DNA of 8,536 bases, taken from Pseudomonadota bacterium (GTDB lineage: Bacteria > Pseudomonadota > Alphaproteobacteria > Rhizobiales > Beijerinckiaceae). The DNA is taken from assembly GCA_023452965.1 (NCBI GenBank), contig JAEXUU010000756.1, positions 1-8,536 on the forward strand, given 5' to 3'. The position numbers were made by a program, and so were the translations under genes. Shown in pieces: positions 1 through 6,799 of this stretch. Numbering within the stretch: position 1 is the first letter of the stretch; each line of letters begins with the position of its first letter. The notes under the pieces are model-generated. The model saw only the letters and a program-made list of their open reading frames with translations. It was not told the origin of the DNA and did not search any database.

Positions 1-1608
1 CGTGACCGCGATCTGGTCGCCGATGCGGTCGGCCGCCTGCAGCCCGATCCGGCCGAGCAAGGCGAGTTCCGTCAGCTTCTCCGGCTCGCGGGCCTGCATG
101 TTCGGGCCGAGATCGGCCTCGCCGCGAACGGCGAAGGGGATGGTGAGGCGCGAGGTCGAGACATCGCCGCGCCTGTAAAGCAGCGCGGTCAGCGTCTCGC
201 CGGCCCGCGCCACCGGATCGAGCGCGATCGCATAGGGCAGCATGGCGCGCTTGTGCGGGTAAGGCTCGCCATAGGAGAGCGCGATCGGGCCATGGGCATG
301 CCGGCAGAGCGCGTCCCAACCCTGCAGGGCGGCATAGGCCGGGAACACCAGCCCGCCTTCGTAGCGGTAGCGGTTCCAGAACAGGTGGTCGTATTCGCTG
401 ATGACGAAGGGCTTGCCGAGCCAGCGCGCCGCAGCGGCCATCCGCATCGAGTTTGCGGCGTCGCCGAGGGAGCTTTGCTGGAGGAGCTTGCTGCCGGGGG
501 CATAGCCGCTGGCCCAGTCGTGATAGGTGTTCATCGTCACGACATCGAGCCCGCGCCGGCTGAGCGCGGCCTGCACCGTCGGCCAGTTGTTGTAGGTGCT
601 GATCAACCCCTTGTAGCCGAAGCCGCGCAGCGTCTCGCTCATCTTCGCTGCCGAGGCGGTCTCGACTTCGGTGAAGAAGGCCTGCAGGTCGCGCAGGCGA
701 GGGTTGGGGACATAGCGGTCGGTCGGAAGCCGGATCGTGCCGTTCTCCAGCTTCTCGCCCCAGCCGAGCCCACCCCAGGCCTTGGCGAGCGCTTGGCTCG
801 ACGGGTAGCGCCGCGCCAGCCATGCGTTGAACGGGGGCGCGAACATCGCGTCATAGGGCGCCTTGCCCGGCCGGTCGTGGACGACGCTCTCGAATTCGAG
901 GCTGTTCTCGTTGACGAGGATCACCAGCGCCAGCGCCTCGTCATGGATCGGCGCGATGCCGGTATAGGGATTGACGCGGGTGAGGATCTTCTCGGTGATC
1001 TGCTTCCAGTGCGCGAAGGCGGCCTCGTCGAGATGCAGCGCGAGCTTGAGATTGCCGCTTGGGTCCCAGCGCTCGTCGCGGGCGCCATAGGCGCCGTGCC
1101 ACGAGGTCATGCCGTCGATCATCCAGTAGATGCCGTTCCGCTTCAGCGCGGCGAGCAGGTAGTGGATTCGGTCGAGCGTCTCCGGGTCGAAGTCGAAATC
1201 CCTGGCGCGGCCGATCATCAGCGAGGCGTCGAGGAACGTCAGCCGCGCGATGTTGTAGCCGTGGAGCGCGAGCTGGCGGGCGTAGCGGTCGGCTCCGGCG
1301 CGGTCGGGAAACCCGCCCGAAGCCGGGCTCCATGCGAGGGAGGCGCAGAACAGGCGCGCCGGTTCGCCGGGGCTGTCGGCGAAGGCGAGGCGGCCATCCT
1401 GGCGCGCAATCACGCGTTGGTCGGCGCCGCTGCCGGCCCTGACGCCGATCGGCTGGTTGGGCAGCATCCCGGAGAAGTCGAGCGGGCTGCCCGGGCGGAT
1501 TTCAAGCGAAACCTCGCGCACGGGTAGCCATGTCTCGGCGGCGATGGCGCAGGGCGACACGGCGCTCAGCGCCAGCCCCGCCATCATCGCGGAAATCAGT
1601 CTCTTCAT
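1..1608 (-). CDS. Secreted cellulase-like glycoside hydrolase (TIM-barrel, clan GH-A type), C-terminus cut by window edge
   Basis: Reading from ATG at 1608 there are 536 codons without a stop, running off the left edge, so the C-terminus is missing. Residues 1-24 form a signal peptide: K2-R3, a hydrophobic stretch 7-18, and an AIA-A type cleavage site near 23/24. The mature part therefore acts in the periplasm or outside. The TIM-barrel signature is visible: NPYTG at 213-217 leads into a strand ending in N233-E234 (acid/base position of clan GH-A), and a later strand VISEYDH carries E405 (nucleophile position). A MNTYH segment lies between them. The spacing fits cellulase/GH5-like retaining enzymes, but I cannot assign a GH family or substrate. 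It is the last gene of the minus-strand operon, 47 nt after the methyltransferase, with AAGAAGG upstream as a ribosome site. Hydrolases in such clusters often trim or release the polysaccharide; that role here is inferred. Confidence 0.8.
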   Translation of the reverse strand, partial: MKRLISAMMAGLALSAVSPCAIAAETWLPVREVSLEIRPGSPLDFSGMLPNQPIGVRAGSGADQRVIARQDGRLAFADSPGEPARLFCASLAWSPASGGFPDRAGADRYARQLALHGYNIARLTFLDASLMIGRARDFDFDPETLDRIHYLLAALKRNGIYWMIDGMTSWHGAYGARDERWDPSGNLKLALHLDEAAFAHWKQITEKILTRVNPYTGIAPIHDEALALVILVNENSLEFESVVHDRPGKAPYDAMFAPPFNAWLARRYPSSQALAKAWGGLGWGEKLENGTIRLPTDRYVPNPRLRDLQAFFTEVETASAAKMSETLRGFGYKGLISTYNNWPTVQAALSRRGLDVVTMNTYHDWASGYAPGSKLLQQSSLGDAANSMRMAAAARWLGKPFVISEYDHLFWNRYRYEGGLVFPAYAALQGWDALCRHAHGPIALSYGEPYPHKRAMLPYAIALDPVARAGETLTALLYRRGDVSTSRLTIPFAVRGEADLGPNMQAREPEKLTELALLGRIGLQAADRIGDQIAVT

Positions 1609-1625
1609 GCCGACCCGCCCTTCTT

Positions 1626-1639
1626 CCGGCGCTCGCCGG
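1626..1639. repeat. Short GC-rich hairpin between methyltransferase and hydrolase genes
   Basis: The 14 bases CCGGCGCTCGCCGG form a perfect inverted repeat (CCGGC arms around GCTC, or 6-bp arms around a 2-nt centre). It sits in the 47-nt gap just before the ribosome site of the hydrolase gene. No T-run follows on either strand, so it is not a clear terminator. It could influence mRNA stability or translation of the last gene. Confidence 0.4.
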
Positions 1640-1655
1640 ACATCCGGTCTCTGCT

Positions 1656-2339
1656 TCAGGGCCGCGAAGGACCGTGCAGGATGTAGGATTTGGTGAGGCC
1701 CGCGATCTTCTCCCGGACCAGATTCGCCTCCGGCGCGTAGGAGCGGAACTCCTTCAGCGTCAGGATCTGGATCTCCTCGAAATACTCCCGGATATGCTCC
1801 TCGGACGGCTTGGACAGGAAGCGCCAGGGCGACAGCCGGACCGCATGCCGGGCGATCGAGCGCGGCAGCCAGTGCAGGCCGGGGCAGAAGAAGTGCGGCT
1901 CGATCGGGAAGACATAGGCCGGCGTCTGGACGAAATAGTAGTTCGAGACCCGGTTGATCTCGCGCATCAGATTGGCGCGCTTGGCCGGCGGCACATGCTC
2001 GATCACCGAGTTGCAGACCGCGACGTCGAACGCCTTGTCCTCGAAGGGGAGGCGGTCTCCGTCATAGACGATGACCTTGACGTGGCCGTATGAGCCGGTG
2101 AACGAGCGCGCCTGCCCGTCGTCGCGGATGTTGACCAATGTCAGGTCCCTGGGAACGTCGGCCGGGTCGAGCTTCTCCCAGAAATGCCGCGAGCCACCGA
2201 CATCGCAGACCTTGAGCGATGTGAAGTCGGGGAGTGCCTCGCGGAACAGGCCGCCGCGCTTCCTGCGGAAGTACTCCGAGGACGAGTGCACGATCCGATC
2301 CCAGAGCGAAACGGTCTTCTTCACGCTGTCATCGGTCAT
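1656..2339 (-). CDS. Class I SAM-dependent methyltransferase (type 11-like)
   Basis: The protein has 227 residues from ATG at 2339, preceded by AGGAAAG about 10 nt upstream. The open frame extends further upstream but would overlap the glycosyltransferase gene, so this start is chosen. The Rossmann-fold SAM site is seen at 43-54 (KVCDVGGSRHFW), followed by an acidic post-strand region, a YDGDRLPF segment near 92-99 and FDVAVCNSVIEHV at about 104-116, the usual motif IV/post-I region of Methyltransf_11 proteins. No signal peptide or membrane segment is seen, so it is cytoplasmic. The gene lies 38 nt after the glycosyltransferase stop in the same operon. A sugar or lipid-linked glycan intermediate is the likely substrate; the acceptor atom cannot be read from the sequence. 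The segment around IEPHFFCPGLHWLP (146-159) resembles methyltransferases of polysaccharide clusters. Confidence 0.8.
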   Translation of the reverse strand: MTDDSVKKTVSLWDRIVHSSSEYFRRKRGGLFREALPDFTSLKVCDVGGSRHFWEKLDPADVPRDLTLVNIRDDGQARSFTGSYGHVKVIVYDGDRLPFEDKAFDVAVCNSVIEHVPPAKRANLMREINRVSNYYFVQTPAYVFPIEPHFFCPGLHWLPRSIARHAVRLSPWRFLSKPSEEHIREYFEEIQILTLKEFRSYAPEANLVREKIAGLTKSYILHGPSRP

Positions 2340-2377
2340 GAAGGGGCTTTCCTGAGATGCTTGTGGCGCGGCGCGCG

Positions 2378-3388
2378 TCAGGCCGCCGTTTGCGAAGGCT
2401 TGTGGAGGATGCGGCTTTCGATCGGCGCGGCCGGCGGGAGTCGCTGCCGCAGGAAGCCGACGGGCAACGCCGCGGCATGAAAGAACCAGGCGGTGACGGT
2501 GTAGAGCCCCATGCTCAGTCCGCCCTTGCGCAGGCTCATCAGCCCGATCATGCCGGCGAGAACCGCGAGCACCAGTCCGAGGGCCAGCCCCTTGTGCGGC
2601 AGGAACAGCAGGATGGCGATGCAGAGCGCCCACCAGAGATAGACCGCGCTCCATAGCTTGAGCTCGGGGAGCTCGCGCAGCATCTGGAAAAAATAGGGCT
2701 TGCCGAGCGAGGCCCGCAGCAATTCGCCGACGCCGTGCAAGTACTTGTTCTTCCACCGCCGTAGCAGCAGCCGGTAGGAGTTCTCGGTGTGGCCGAAATG
2801 CTGGACGAAGCGCCGGTCGAGCCGATGCAGTTGCCAGCCGGCGCTGCGCAGGCGCACGCCGAGGTCGAACTCCTCATGGCCGTGCAGGTTGCGATCCGAG
2901 AGATAGCCGGCCTGCTCGATGGCGCTGCGCCGGTAGAGCCCGCCGCCATTCATTCGGTCGACCGTGCCGGTGCCGTACTGGGAACTGCTGCGCTGGACCC
3001 TGCGCGCATATTCGAGCGAGGTGACCAGCTTCTCCTCGACATGGCCGGTGACGCCAGCGACCGAGGGGTTTTCTTCCAGGAAGCGCACCGCCTCGGGCAG
3101 GAAGCCGGGATCGAGCAGCATGTCGCCGTCGAGCAGGCAGATATGCTCGCCGCGCGAATGCTGAAATCCGAGCTGTGGGCCGATCCCGCAGCTCGGCCGC
3201 GCCGGCGCAACGATCTGGACGACCAGGACCGGATAGCGCGAGGCGATCTCGATGGTGCTGTCGGACGAACCGCTATCGGCGATGATCACCTCGCCCTGCA
3301 CCTCGCCGAGCCCCGCCAGGGCGCTCTCGATCGTCGCGGCGATGCGCTTCTCTTCGTTCAGGGTCTTGATGATGATCGAAACGGCCAA
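2378..3388 (-). CDS. Family 2 glycosyltransferase with C-terminal membrane segments
   Basis: The protein has 336 residues if it starts at TTG 3388. The N-terminus then reads MAVSIIIKTLNEEKR, exactly where GT2 proteins begin. The GT-A fold signatures are D38 in the ADSGSSDST loop (nucleotide binding), the DxD-type D87-G-D89 (metal and sugar nucleotide), and HEEFD at 171-175, which carries the catalytic-base acidic residues. A basic RRW segment follows at about 210-212. Three hydrophobic segments follow at about 246-263, 268-286 and 295-313, so the enzyme is probably anchored in the inner membrane with its catalytic domain in the cytosol. It would transfer a sugar from a nucleotide-sugar to a lipid-linked glycan; donor and acceptor are unknown. 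It lies 37 nt after the GNAT-like gene, in the same operon. An ATG at 3517 would lengthen the frame by 43 residues, but they do not look like GT2 and overlap the upstream gene. Confidence 0.85.
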   Translation of the reverse strand: MAVSIIIKTLNEEKRIAATIESALAGLGEVQGEVIIADSGSSDSTIEIASRYPVLVVQIVAPARPSCGIGPQLGFQHSRGEHICLLDGDMLLDPGFLPEAVRFLEENPSVAGVTGHVEEKLVTSLEYARRVQRSSSQYGTGTVDRMNGGGLYRRSAIEQAGYLSDRNLHGHEEFDLGVRLRSAGWQLHRLDRRFVQHFGHTENSYRLLLRRWKNKYLHGVGELLRASLGKPYFFQMLRELPELKLWSAVYLWWALCIAILLFLPHKGLALGLVLAVLAGMIGLMSLRKGGLSMGLYTVTAWFFHAAALPVGFLRQRLPPAAPIESRILHKPSQTAA

Positions 3389-3394
3389 TCGGGT

Positions 3395-3398
3395 CTCC
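3395..3398 (-). promoter_or_regulatory. Ribosome binding site GGAG supporting the TTG start of the glycosyltransferase
   Basis: On the minus strand GGAG lies 6 nt before TTG at 3388. There is no ATG or GTG in this frame between the end of the preceding gene (3426) and the conserved AVSIIIKTLNEE start of the GT2 domain, so this site decides the start. Confidence 0.55.
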
Positions 3399-3425
3399 GG
3401 TATCGATATGATCTGCGCGAGGGCG

Positions 3426-4580
3426 TCAGAAGTCGGTGAGCAGCCTGCTCCAGCTCTCCGAGGCCAGGCCGCCGATATAGATATCGTTGTGCAGCGCGGC
3501 CTCCTTGATCTCGGCATGGCGCGTGACCATGCAGAAATAGCCGCGATGCTTGAACGAGAGGCGGCGCTGCCGTGAGATCGCGTTCATCATGAAGGGCTGC
3601 GCTATGCCGCTGGCCCGCGCATAGCCCTCGGCATCCAGATGCGAGAACATCTGGCCGACCACCTCGAATTCCCGGCCGGCTTCGCAGAGTACGTTCAGCA
3701 CCGTCGCCTCGAGCTTGCTCTTCCCGAAGAAGAGGAAGGCGCCGATGGTGCGGCCGCTCTCGTCGACGACGCTGCGAACCTGCAGTGTCCCGAGGCCGTT
3801 GTTCAGCGCGGCCACCCCGTGCAGCCAATCGAATTCCGGCCTCGACCAGGTCGGACGGATCGAGAAGCGCTCCGTCATCGGGCCGGCGCAGGCGAAGAAC
3901 GCATCCACGCTGGTTTCTATGGTTCGGTAGCCTGATGGCGCGGGCGGGACCAGCGACGGCCTCCGTCGACGCAGAACATCATCGATCCGCCCCAACAGGT
4001 GGAGGACGGGACGGGAGCGCAGGGCCGGGAGATGCCGGCTGCAGTTGATGGCCCCGGCCGAGAGCGGCCGGAAGGAGCGATGCCATTCGAGGCTCTGGAT
4101 CGGCAGGACGACGCCGCCTCCGGCTACCCAATGGTCGGCACTGACCGGCGAGGAATTGTCCGAGAAGCACATGTCCTGCTTGGCGGCCCGCATCTGGCGG
4201 GCGAGGCGCGCCGCGCCGGCAGCGCCTTCCTTCCCCTCCGCCATGAAGGCGCAGAGCAGCTTGGCGATCACCTTGCGGCCATGGACCGTGAATTCCATGG
4301 GAATGGCGAGGATGGCGCTGGTCACGCCGCTGGCGCCGCTGTCATGGACGATGCTGCCATGCTCCGGCCTGTAATGCGGGCTGCCGAAGAAGACCGTTTC
4401 CAGATAGGCTTCGAGATCGGGCGCGACCGCGCCCTTGCCGTCGCGAAAGCTCCGCGCGAACAGCTTCGCTACCGCCGGAACATCGCCCCGCGCCATAGGC
4501 CGAACGCCGCCGACGCGGGATGCCGCTTCGTCGCGGGCCGGGGAGGAGGGGCGCAGATCGTCTCGCAAATCAGCGTCCAT
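3426..4580 (-). CDS. Two-domain GNAT-like acyltransferase, paralogue of the protein at 6796-7911
   Basis: The protein has 384 residues and no signal peptide or membrane segment. After a polar N-terminal tail (1-23) the segment VRPMARGDVPAVAKLFARSFR (26-46) matches the usual first strand and helix of GNAT acetyltransferases. A second acyltransferase-like half follows from about residue 215, with a strand pair including SGRTIGAFLFFG (275-286). The C-terminus ends in GGLASESWSRL (370-380). It aligns along its whole length with the plus-strand protein at 6796-7911: VRP, DIPAV/DVPAV, LF..FR, HGRK/DGRK, the LP..SL.W segment and GESWSRL/SESWSRL. By family, GNAT proteins move an acyl group from acyl-CoA to an amine or hydroxyl; sugar acylation during polysaccharide assembly is the likely role, unproven. 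The ATG start overlaps the end of the flippase gene by 11 nt, which points to coupled translation. Substrate and acyl donor are not recognisable. Confidence 0.7.
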   Translation of the reverse strand: MDADLRDDLRPSSPARDEAASRVGGVRPMARGDVPAVAKLFARSFRDGKGAVAPDLEAYLETVFFGSPHYRPEHGSIVHDSGASGVTSAILAIPMEFTVHGRKVIAKLLCAFMAEGKEGAAGAARLARQMRAAKQDMCFSDNSSPVSADHWVAGGGVVLPIQSLEWHRSFRPLSAGAINCSRHLPALRSRPVLHLLGRIDDVLRRRRPSLVPPAPSGYRTIETSVDAFFACAGPMTERFSIRPTWSRPEFDWLHGVAALNNGLGTLQVRSVVDESGRTIGAFLFFGKSKLEATVLNVLCEAGREFEVVGQMFSHLDAEGYARASGIAQPFMMNAISRQRRLSFKHRGYFCMVTRHAEIKEAALHNDIYIGGLASESWSRLLTDF

Positions 4581-5892
4581 GCGCCATCCCGGCTCCGGGT
4601 TCCTGCTCGATCGCCCGCTCCCGGTCCCGGCGCACGATCCTCATCAAGGCGGTCCAGGATGCGGCGACCATGGCGATCTCGATGACGTAGAACGAGACGA
4701 AGGTGCCGGCCGGCGGCGCATACCAGGTCGCGACTGCGGCGAGCGCGGCGCCCAGCACGCTGCCGAGACCCATCACGGCGGCGCGGGTCGGCTGGTGGCC
4801 CGATGCGCCGAGCGCTTCCATCGCCACAGCCCAGATCGCCAGCGGGATGACCGCCCAGCAGAGGATCCTGACGAAGGAGACGAGCGAGACATAACCCTGG
4901 CCAAAGAGGAGGGGCAGGATCGGCGCCAGCACGAAGACGGCGACCGCCGCGGCGATGCTGATCAGCGTGGCCGCGACCAGAACCTTGCGGACCCGCGGCA
5001 TGGCATGCTGCAAACCTTCCACCGTCGCCCGGGCTGAGCCGGGATAGACGAGACGGTTGAGAGCCTCGACCGAGAGATAGCTGCTCTCCAGCATGCGCCG
5101 GGCGACGCTGTAGCTCGCGACGATCTCGGCGGTTGCGACGAGGCTGAGCACGAGCAGGTCGGCATTCTGGCGCACCGCACGCAGGATGAAGGGCACGCTG
5201 AAATAGAGGCCGAGCGGCAATTCTTCGCGCACCAGCCGGTATTCCGGACGGCCGAGCCCGCGCAGGGCACGCCAGCAGACGAGGGCGACGAGGACATGGC
5301 AGACGAACTGCCAGATCGCCCAGGACGCGATGCTGGCGACGCCGAAGACGAGGCAGGCGAGGCCTGCGGCAGCGGTCCGCGCCAAAGCGAAGCCGACCAC
5401 GACTGTGTTCGCCGAAGCGAAGTCGGAATGGGCGATGAAGATCTGCTCGGCCAGCACGATGACGCGGACCAGCACGATGTTGGTCGCGAGCATCAGCGTG
5501 ATCACGGCGACGTTGCTCGCCGGATCAGGGGACAGCGTGAAGAAGAAGGGCAGCAGGACCGCGCCGATCAGCACGAGGGCCACGCCGCTGGCCGCCGTCA
5601 GGATCAGGTTGTGGCCGAGCATGGCCGGGTACATCGCCCGATCGCGGGCGACGCGGCGGACGAGGCACTCCATCGCGCCGAGGCCGCACATATGGACCGC
5701 GATGTTCGAGATCGCCGTGATCGCGACGAACAGGCTGAACTCGTGCACGCCCAGAAAGCGGGCGAGGATCGCGAAGGTCAGGAGCTGCGCGGCCGAGCTG
5801 ATGACAAGGCTGCCGCCGGAGGCGGCATAGGACATCAGCATCGGGAGCAGGGCTCCGCGACTGCCCGATCCTCTTGCGTTGCCCGGAGCCAT
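4570..5892 (-). CDS. Wzx-type oligosaccharide/polysaccharide flippase (MOP superfamily)
   Basis: The protein has 440 residues from ATG 5892 and is highly hydrophobic, with about a dozen probable membrane helices spread over its length. That is the usual size and layout of Wzx/RfbX-like flippases (oligosaccharide flippase family). The first helix region has the typical ARFLG turn near 44-48, and FGQGY (330-334) sits where flippases carry their LFG..Y segment. A short cytoplasmic basic tail ends the protein. It would move undecaprenyl-linked glycan repeat units across the inner membrane. It is the first gene of the minus-strand operon and overlaps the acyltransferase gene by 11 nt. The start is uncertain: a GTG at 5931 gives 453 residues, but ATG 5892 has a better ribosome site and the 13 extra residues are not typical. 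An ATG at codon 31 of the longer form is a further, less likely option. Confidence 0.85.
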   Translation of the reverse strand: MAPGNARGSGSRGALLPMLMSYAASGGSLVISSAAQLLTFAILARFLGVHEFSLFVAITAISNIAVHMCGLGAMECLVRRVARDRAMYPAMLGHNLILTAASGVALVLIGAVLLPFFFTLSPDPASNVAVITLMLATNIVLVRVIVLAEQIFIAHSDFASANTVVVGFALARTAAAGLACLVFGVASIASWAIWQFVCHVLVALVCWRALRGLGRPEYRLVREELPLGLYFSVPFILRAVRQNADLLVLSLVATAEIVASYSVARRMLESSYLSVEALNRLVYPGSARATVEGLQHAMPRVRKVLVAATLISIAAAVAVFVLAPILPLLFGQGYVSLVSFVRILCWAVIPLAIWAVAMEALGASGHQPTRAAVMGLGSVLGAALAAVATWYAPPAGTFVSFYVIEIAMVAASWTALMRIVRRDRERAIEQEPGAGMAHGR

Positions 5893-5895
5893 CCT

Positions 5896-5905
5896 CTCCC
5901 GCCTT
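5896..5905 (-). promoter_or_regulatory. Ribosome binding site favouring the ATG start of the flippase
   Basis: The minus-strand sequence AAGGCGGGAG ends 3 nt before ATG 5892, with its AAGG core 9 nt away. This is a better match than the weak TAGGTC upstream of the alternative GTG at 5931, whose surroundings are also part of an inverted repeat. Confidence 0.4.
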
Positions 5906-5930
5906 AGACATCGACCGAACCAGGCCGCCA

Positions 5931-5947
5931 CGATGGACCTACCATCG
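5931..5947. repeat. Inverted repeat CGATGG-N5-CCATCG in the divergent intergenic region
   Basis: Perfect 6-bp arms (5931-5936 and 5942-5947) surround ACCTA. On the minus strand the loop reads TAGGT, the only ribosome-site-like bases before the alternative GTG start. The dyad may be a hairpin in the flippase leader or a regulator site; nothing identifies the regulator. Confidence 0.35.
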
Positions 5948-5982
5948 CAGCGGCGTCTGTAGCAGGCAAAAATAAGGGCGCA

Positions 5983-6017
5983 GTTAACACCGCAGCTGCG
6001 TTTCAGCAGGTGTTTAC
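5983..6017. promoter_or_regulatory. Candidate operator: imperfect dyad GTTAACACC-N17-GGTGTTTAC
   Basis: The arms at 5983-5991 and 6009-6017 match in 8 of 9 positions as an inverted repeat. The 10-bp palindrome CGCAGCTGCG (5991-6000) begins in the left arm and fills part of the space between. The centre lies about 74 nt before the methyltransferase ATG and 108 nt before the flippase ATG, a good position for a regulator acting on both promoters. The binding protein is unknown. Confidence 0.35.
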
Positions 6018-6060
6018 CCGCGCCGGAGTAGCGTGCCGCGCGTCACAGCCGTCCAGCGAC

Positions 6061-6068
6061 GGAAGGAG
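6061..6068 (+). promoter_or_regulatory. Strong Shine-Dalgarno site of the PrmC-like gene
   Basis: GGAAGGAG ends 5 nt before ATG 6074. It is the best ribosome site in the window and fixes the start of a protein that would otherwise look N-terminally truncated compared with PrmC. Confidence 0.7.
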
Positions 6069-6073
6069 TCCCG

Positions 6074-6799
6074 ATGTCGGGCCAAGCAGTCGATCCTATG
6101 GGCCAGAACGGGCCTCGCATGCAGCGCTTCATGAATATCGAGCTGGAACTCGCTCCGGGCGTCCTCGTACCGCGACAGGAGACCGAGCTGCTCGGGGCAA
6201 GCGCCGTCGCGATCCTGCGCGAGCAGCCGCCGGGACAGATGGTGGTCGACATGTGTTGCGGCTCCGGCAACCTCGCTTTGTCGATCGCCAGCGAAGTTCC
6301 TTCCGCCCGCATCTGGGGAGCGGACCTGACCGACAGCACGGTCGCGCTCGCCCGCCGCAACGCCGAGCGCCTTGGCGTGCAGGACCGGGTCGCCATCCGG
6401 CAGGGCGACCTCTTCGATGCATTGGCGGACGATAGCCTCGCCGGCACGGTCGACCTGATCGTCTGCAATCCGCCCTATATCTCGACCGCCCGGCTCGAGG
6501 GCGAGAGCGCGCATCTGCTCGCGGCAGAGCCGCGCGAGGCCTTCGACGGCGGGCCCTACGGCATCTCGATCCATCAGCGCGTGATCCGCGATGCCGTTGA
6601 ATTCCTGAAGCCGGGTGGCTGGCTGCTGTTCGAGTTCGGTGAAGGCCAGGACCGTCAGGCGGCGGCGCTGATCGCCCGCGCCAAGGCCTACGAGCCCGTG
6701 CGCTTCGCCCAGAACGAGGCTGGAACGCCGCGGGTCGCGCTCGTCCGCAAGCGCGTTGCCGCGCCGGTCGCCGGCGAGGCGGCAGGGCGGTCGGCATGA
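6074..6799 (+). CDS. PrmC/HemK-type methyltransferase core lacking the release-factor-binding domain
   Basis: The protein has 241 residues. It shows the PrmC catalytic layout: VPRQETELL at 32-40 (compare the (I/V)PRPETE motif), SAM-binding VVDMCCGSGN at 57-66, acidic D84 after the second strand, the NPPY motif at 132-135 that positions a planar amide or amine nitrogen, and EPREAFDGG at 152-160. Bacterial PrmC, which methylates the Gln of the GGQ motif in release factors, is about 280 residues and has an N-terminal helical domain of roughly 80 residues before the PRPETE motif. Only about 30 residues precede it here. The strong ribosome site shows that this short form is the real gene, not a fragment. 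A different substrate than release factors is therefore likely. Its stop overlaps the start of the next gene (ATGA at 6796-6799), so the two are translationally coupled. The altered MCCGSGN loop is also unlike the usual GTGTG/GCGSG. Confidence 0.8.
   Translation: MSGQAVDPMGQNGPRMQRFMNIELELAPGVLVPRQETELLGASAVAILREQPPGQMVVDMCCGSGNLALSIASEVPSARIWGADLTDSTVALARRNAERLGVQDRVAIRQGDLFDALADDSLAGTVDLIVCNPPYISTARLEGESAHLLAAEPREAFDGGPYGISIHQRVIRDAVEFLKPGGWLLFEFGEGQDRQAAALIARAKAYEPVRFAQNEAGTPRVALVRKRVAAPVAGEAAGRSA

Larger units (their letters stand above)
5893..6073. promoter_or_regulatory. Divergent intergenic region between flippase operon and methyltransferase operon
   Basis: These 181 bases separate the two divergently transcribed blocks and must hold both promoters unless transcription enters from elsewhere. 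The stretch 5968-5977 (AAAAATAAG type) is the only clearly AT-rich part of the window's non-coding DNA. A TTAACA at 5984-5989 resembles a -35 box on the plus strand, but I find no convincing -10 at the right distance, and no clear minus-strand pair. The region contains two inverted repeats listed separately. Confidence 0.5.

Noticed and set aside
253..1527. Plus-strand open frame of 424 codons opposite the hydrolase gene
   Set aside because: It mirrors the hydrolase gene, which has a signal peptide and catalytic motifs on the minus strand. The plus-strand translation is rich in R, G, A and E with no domain, as expected for the antisense of a GC-rich gene.
2340..2756. N-terminal extension of the methyltransferase frame to 2756
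   Set aside because: The extra 139 residues overlap the glycosyltransferase gene and show no methyltransferase pattern; a good ribosome site supports the ATG at 2339.
5296..5907. Plus-strand open frame of 203 codons opposite the flippase
   Set aside because: Very rich in D, R, E and H with no recognisable domain, lying fully inside the flippase gene; a shadow of its codon bias.
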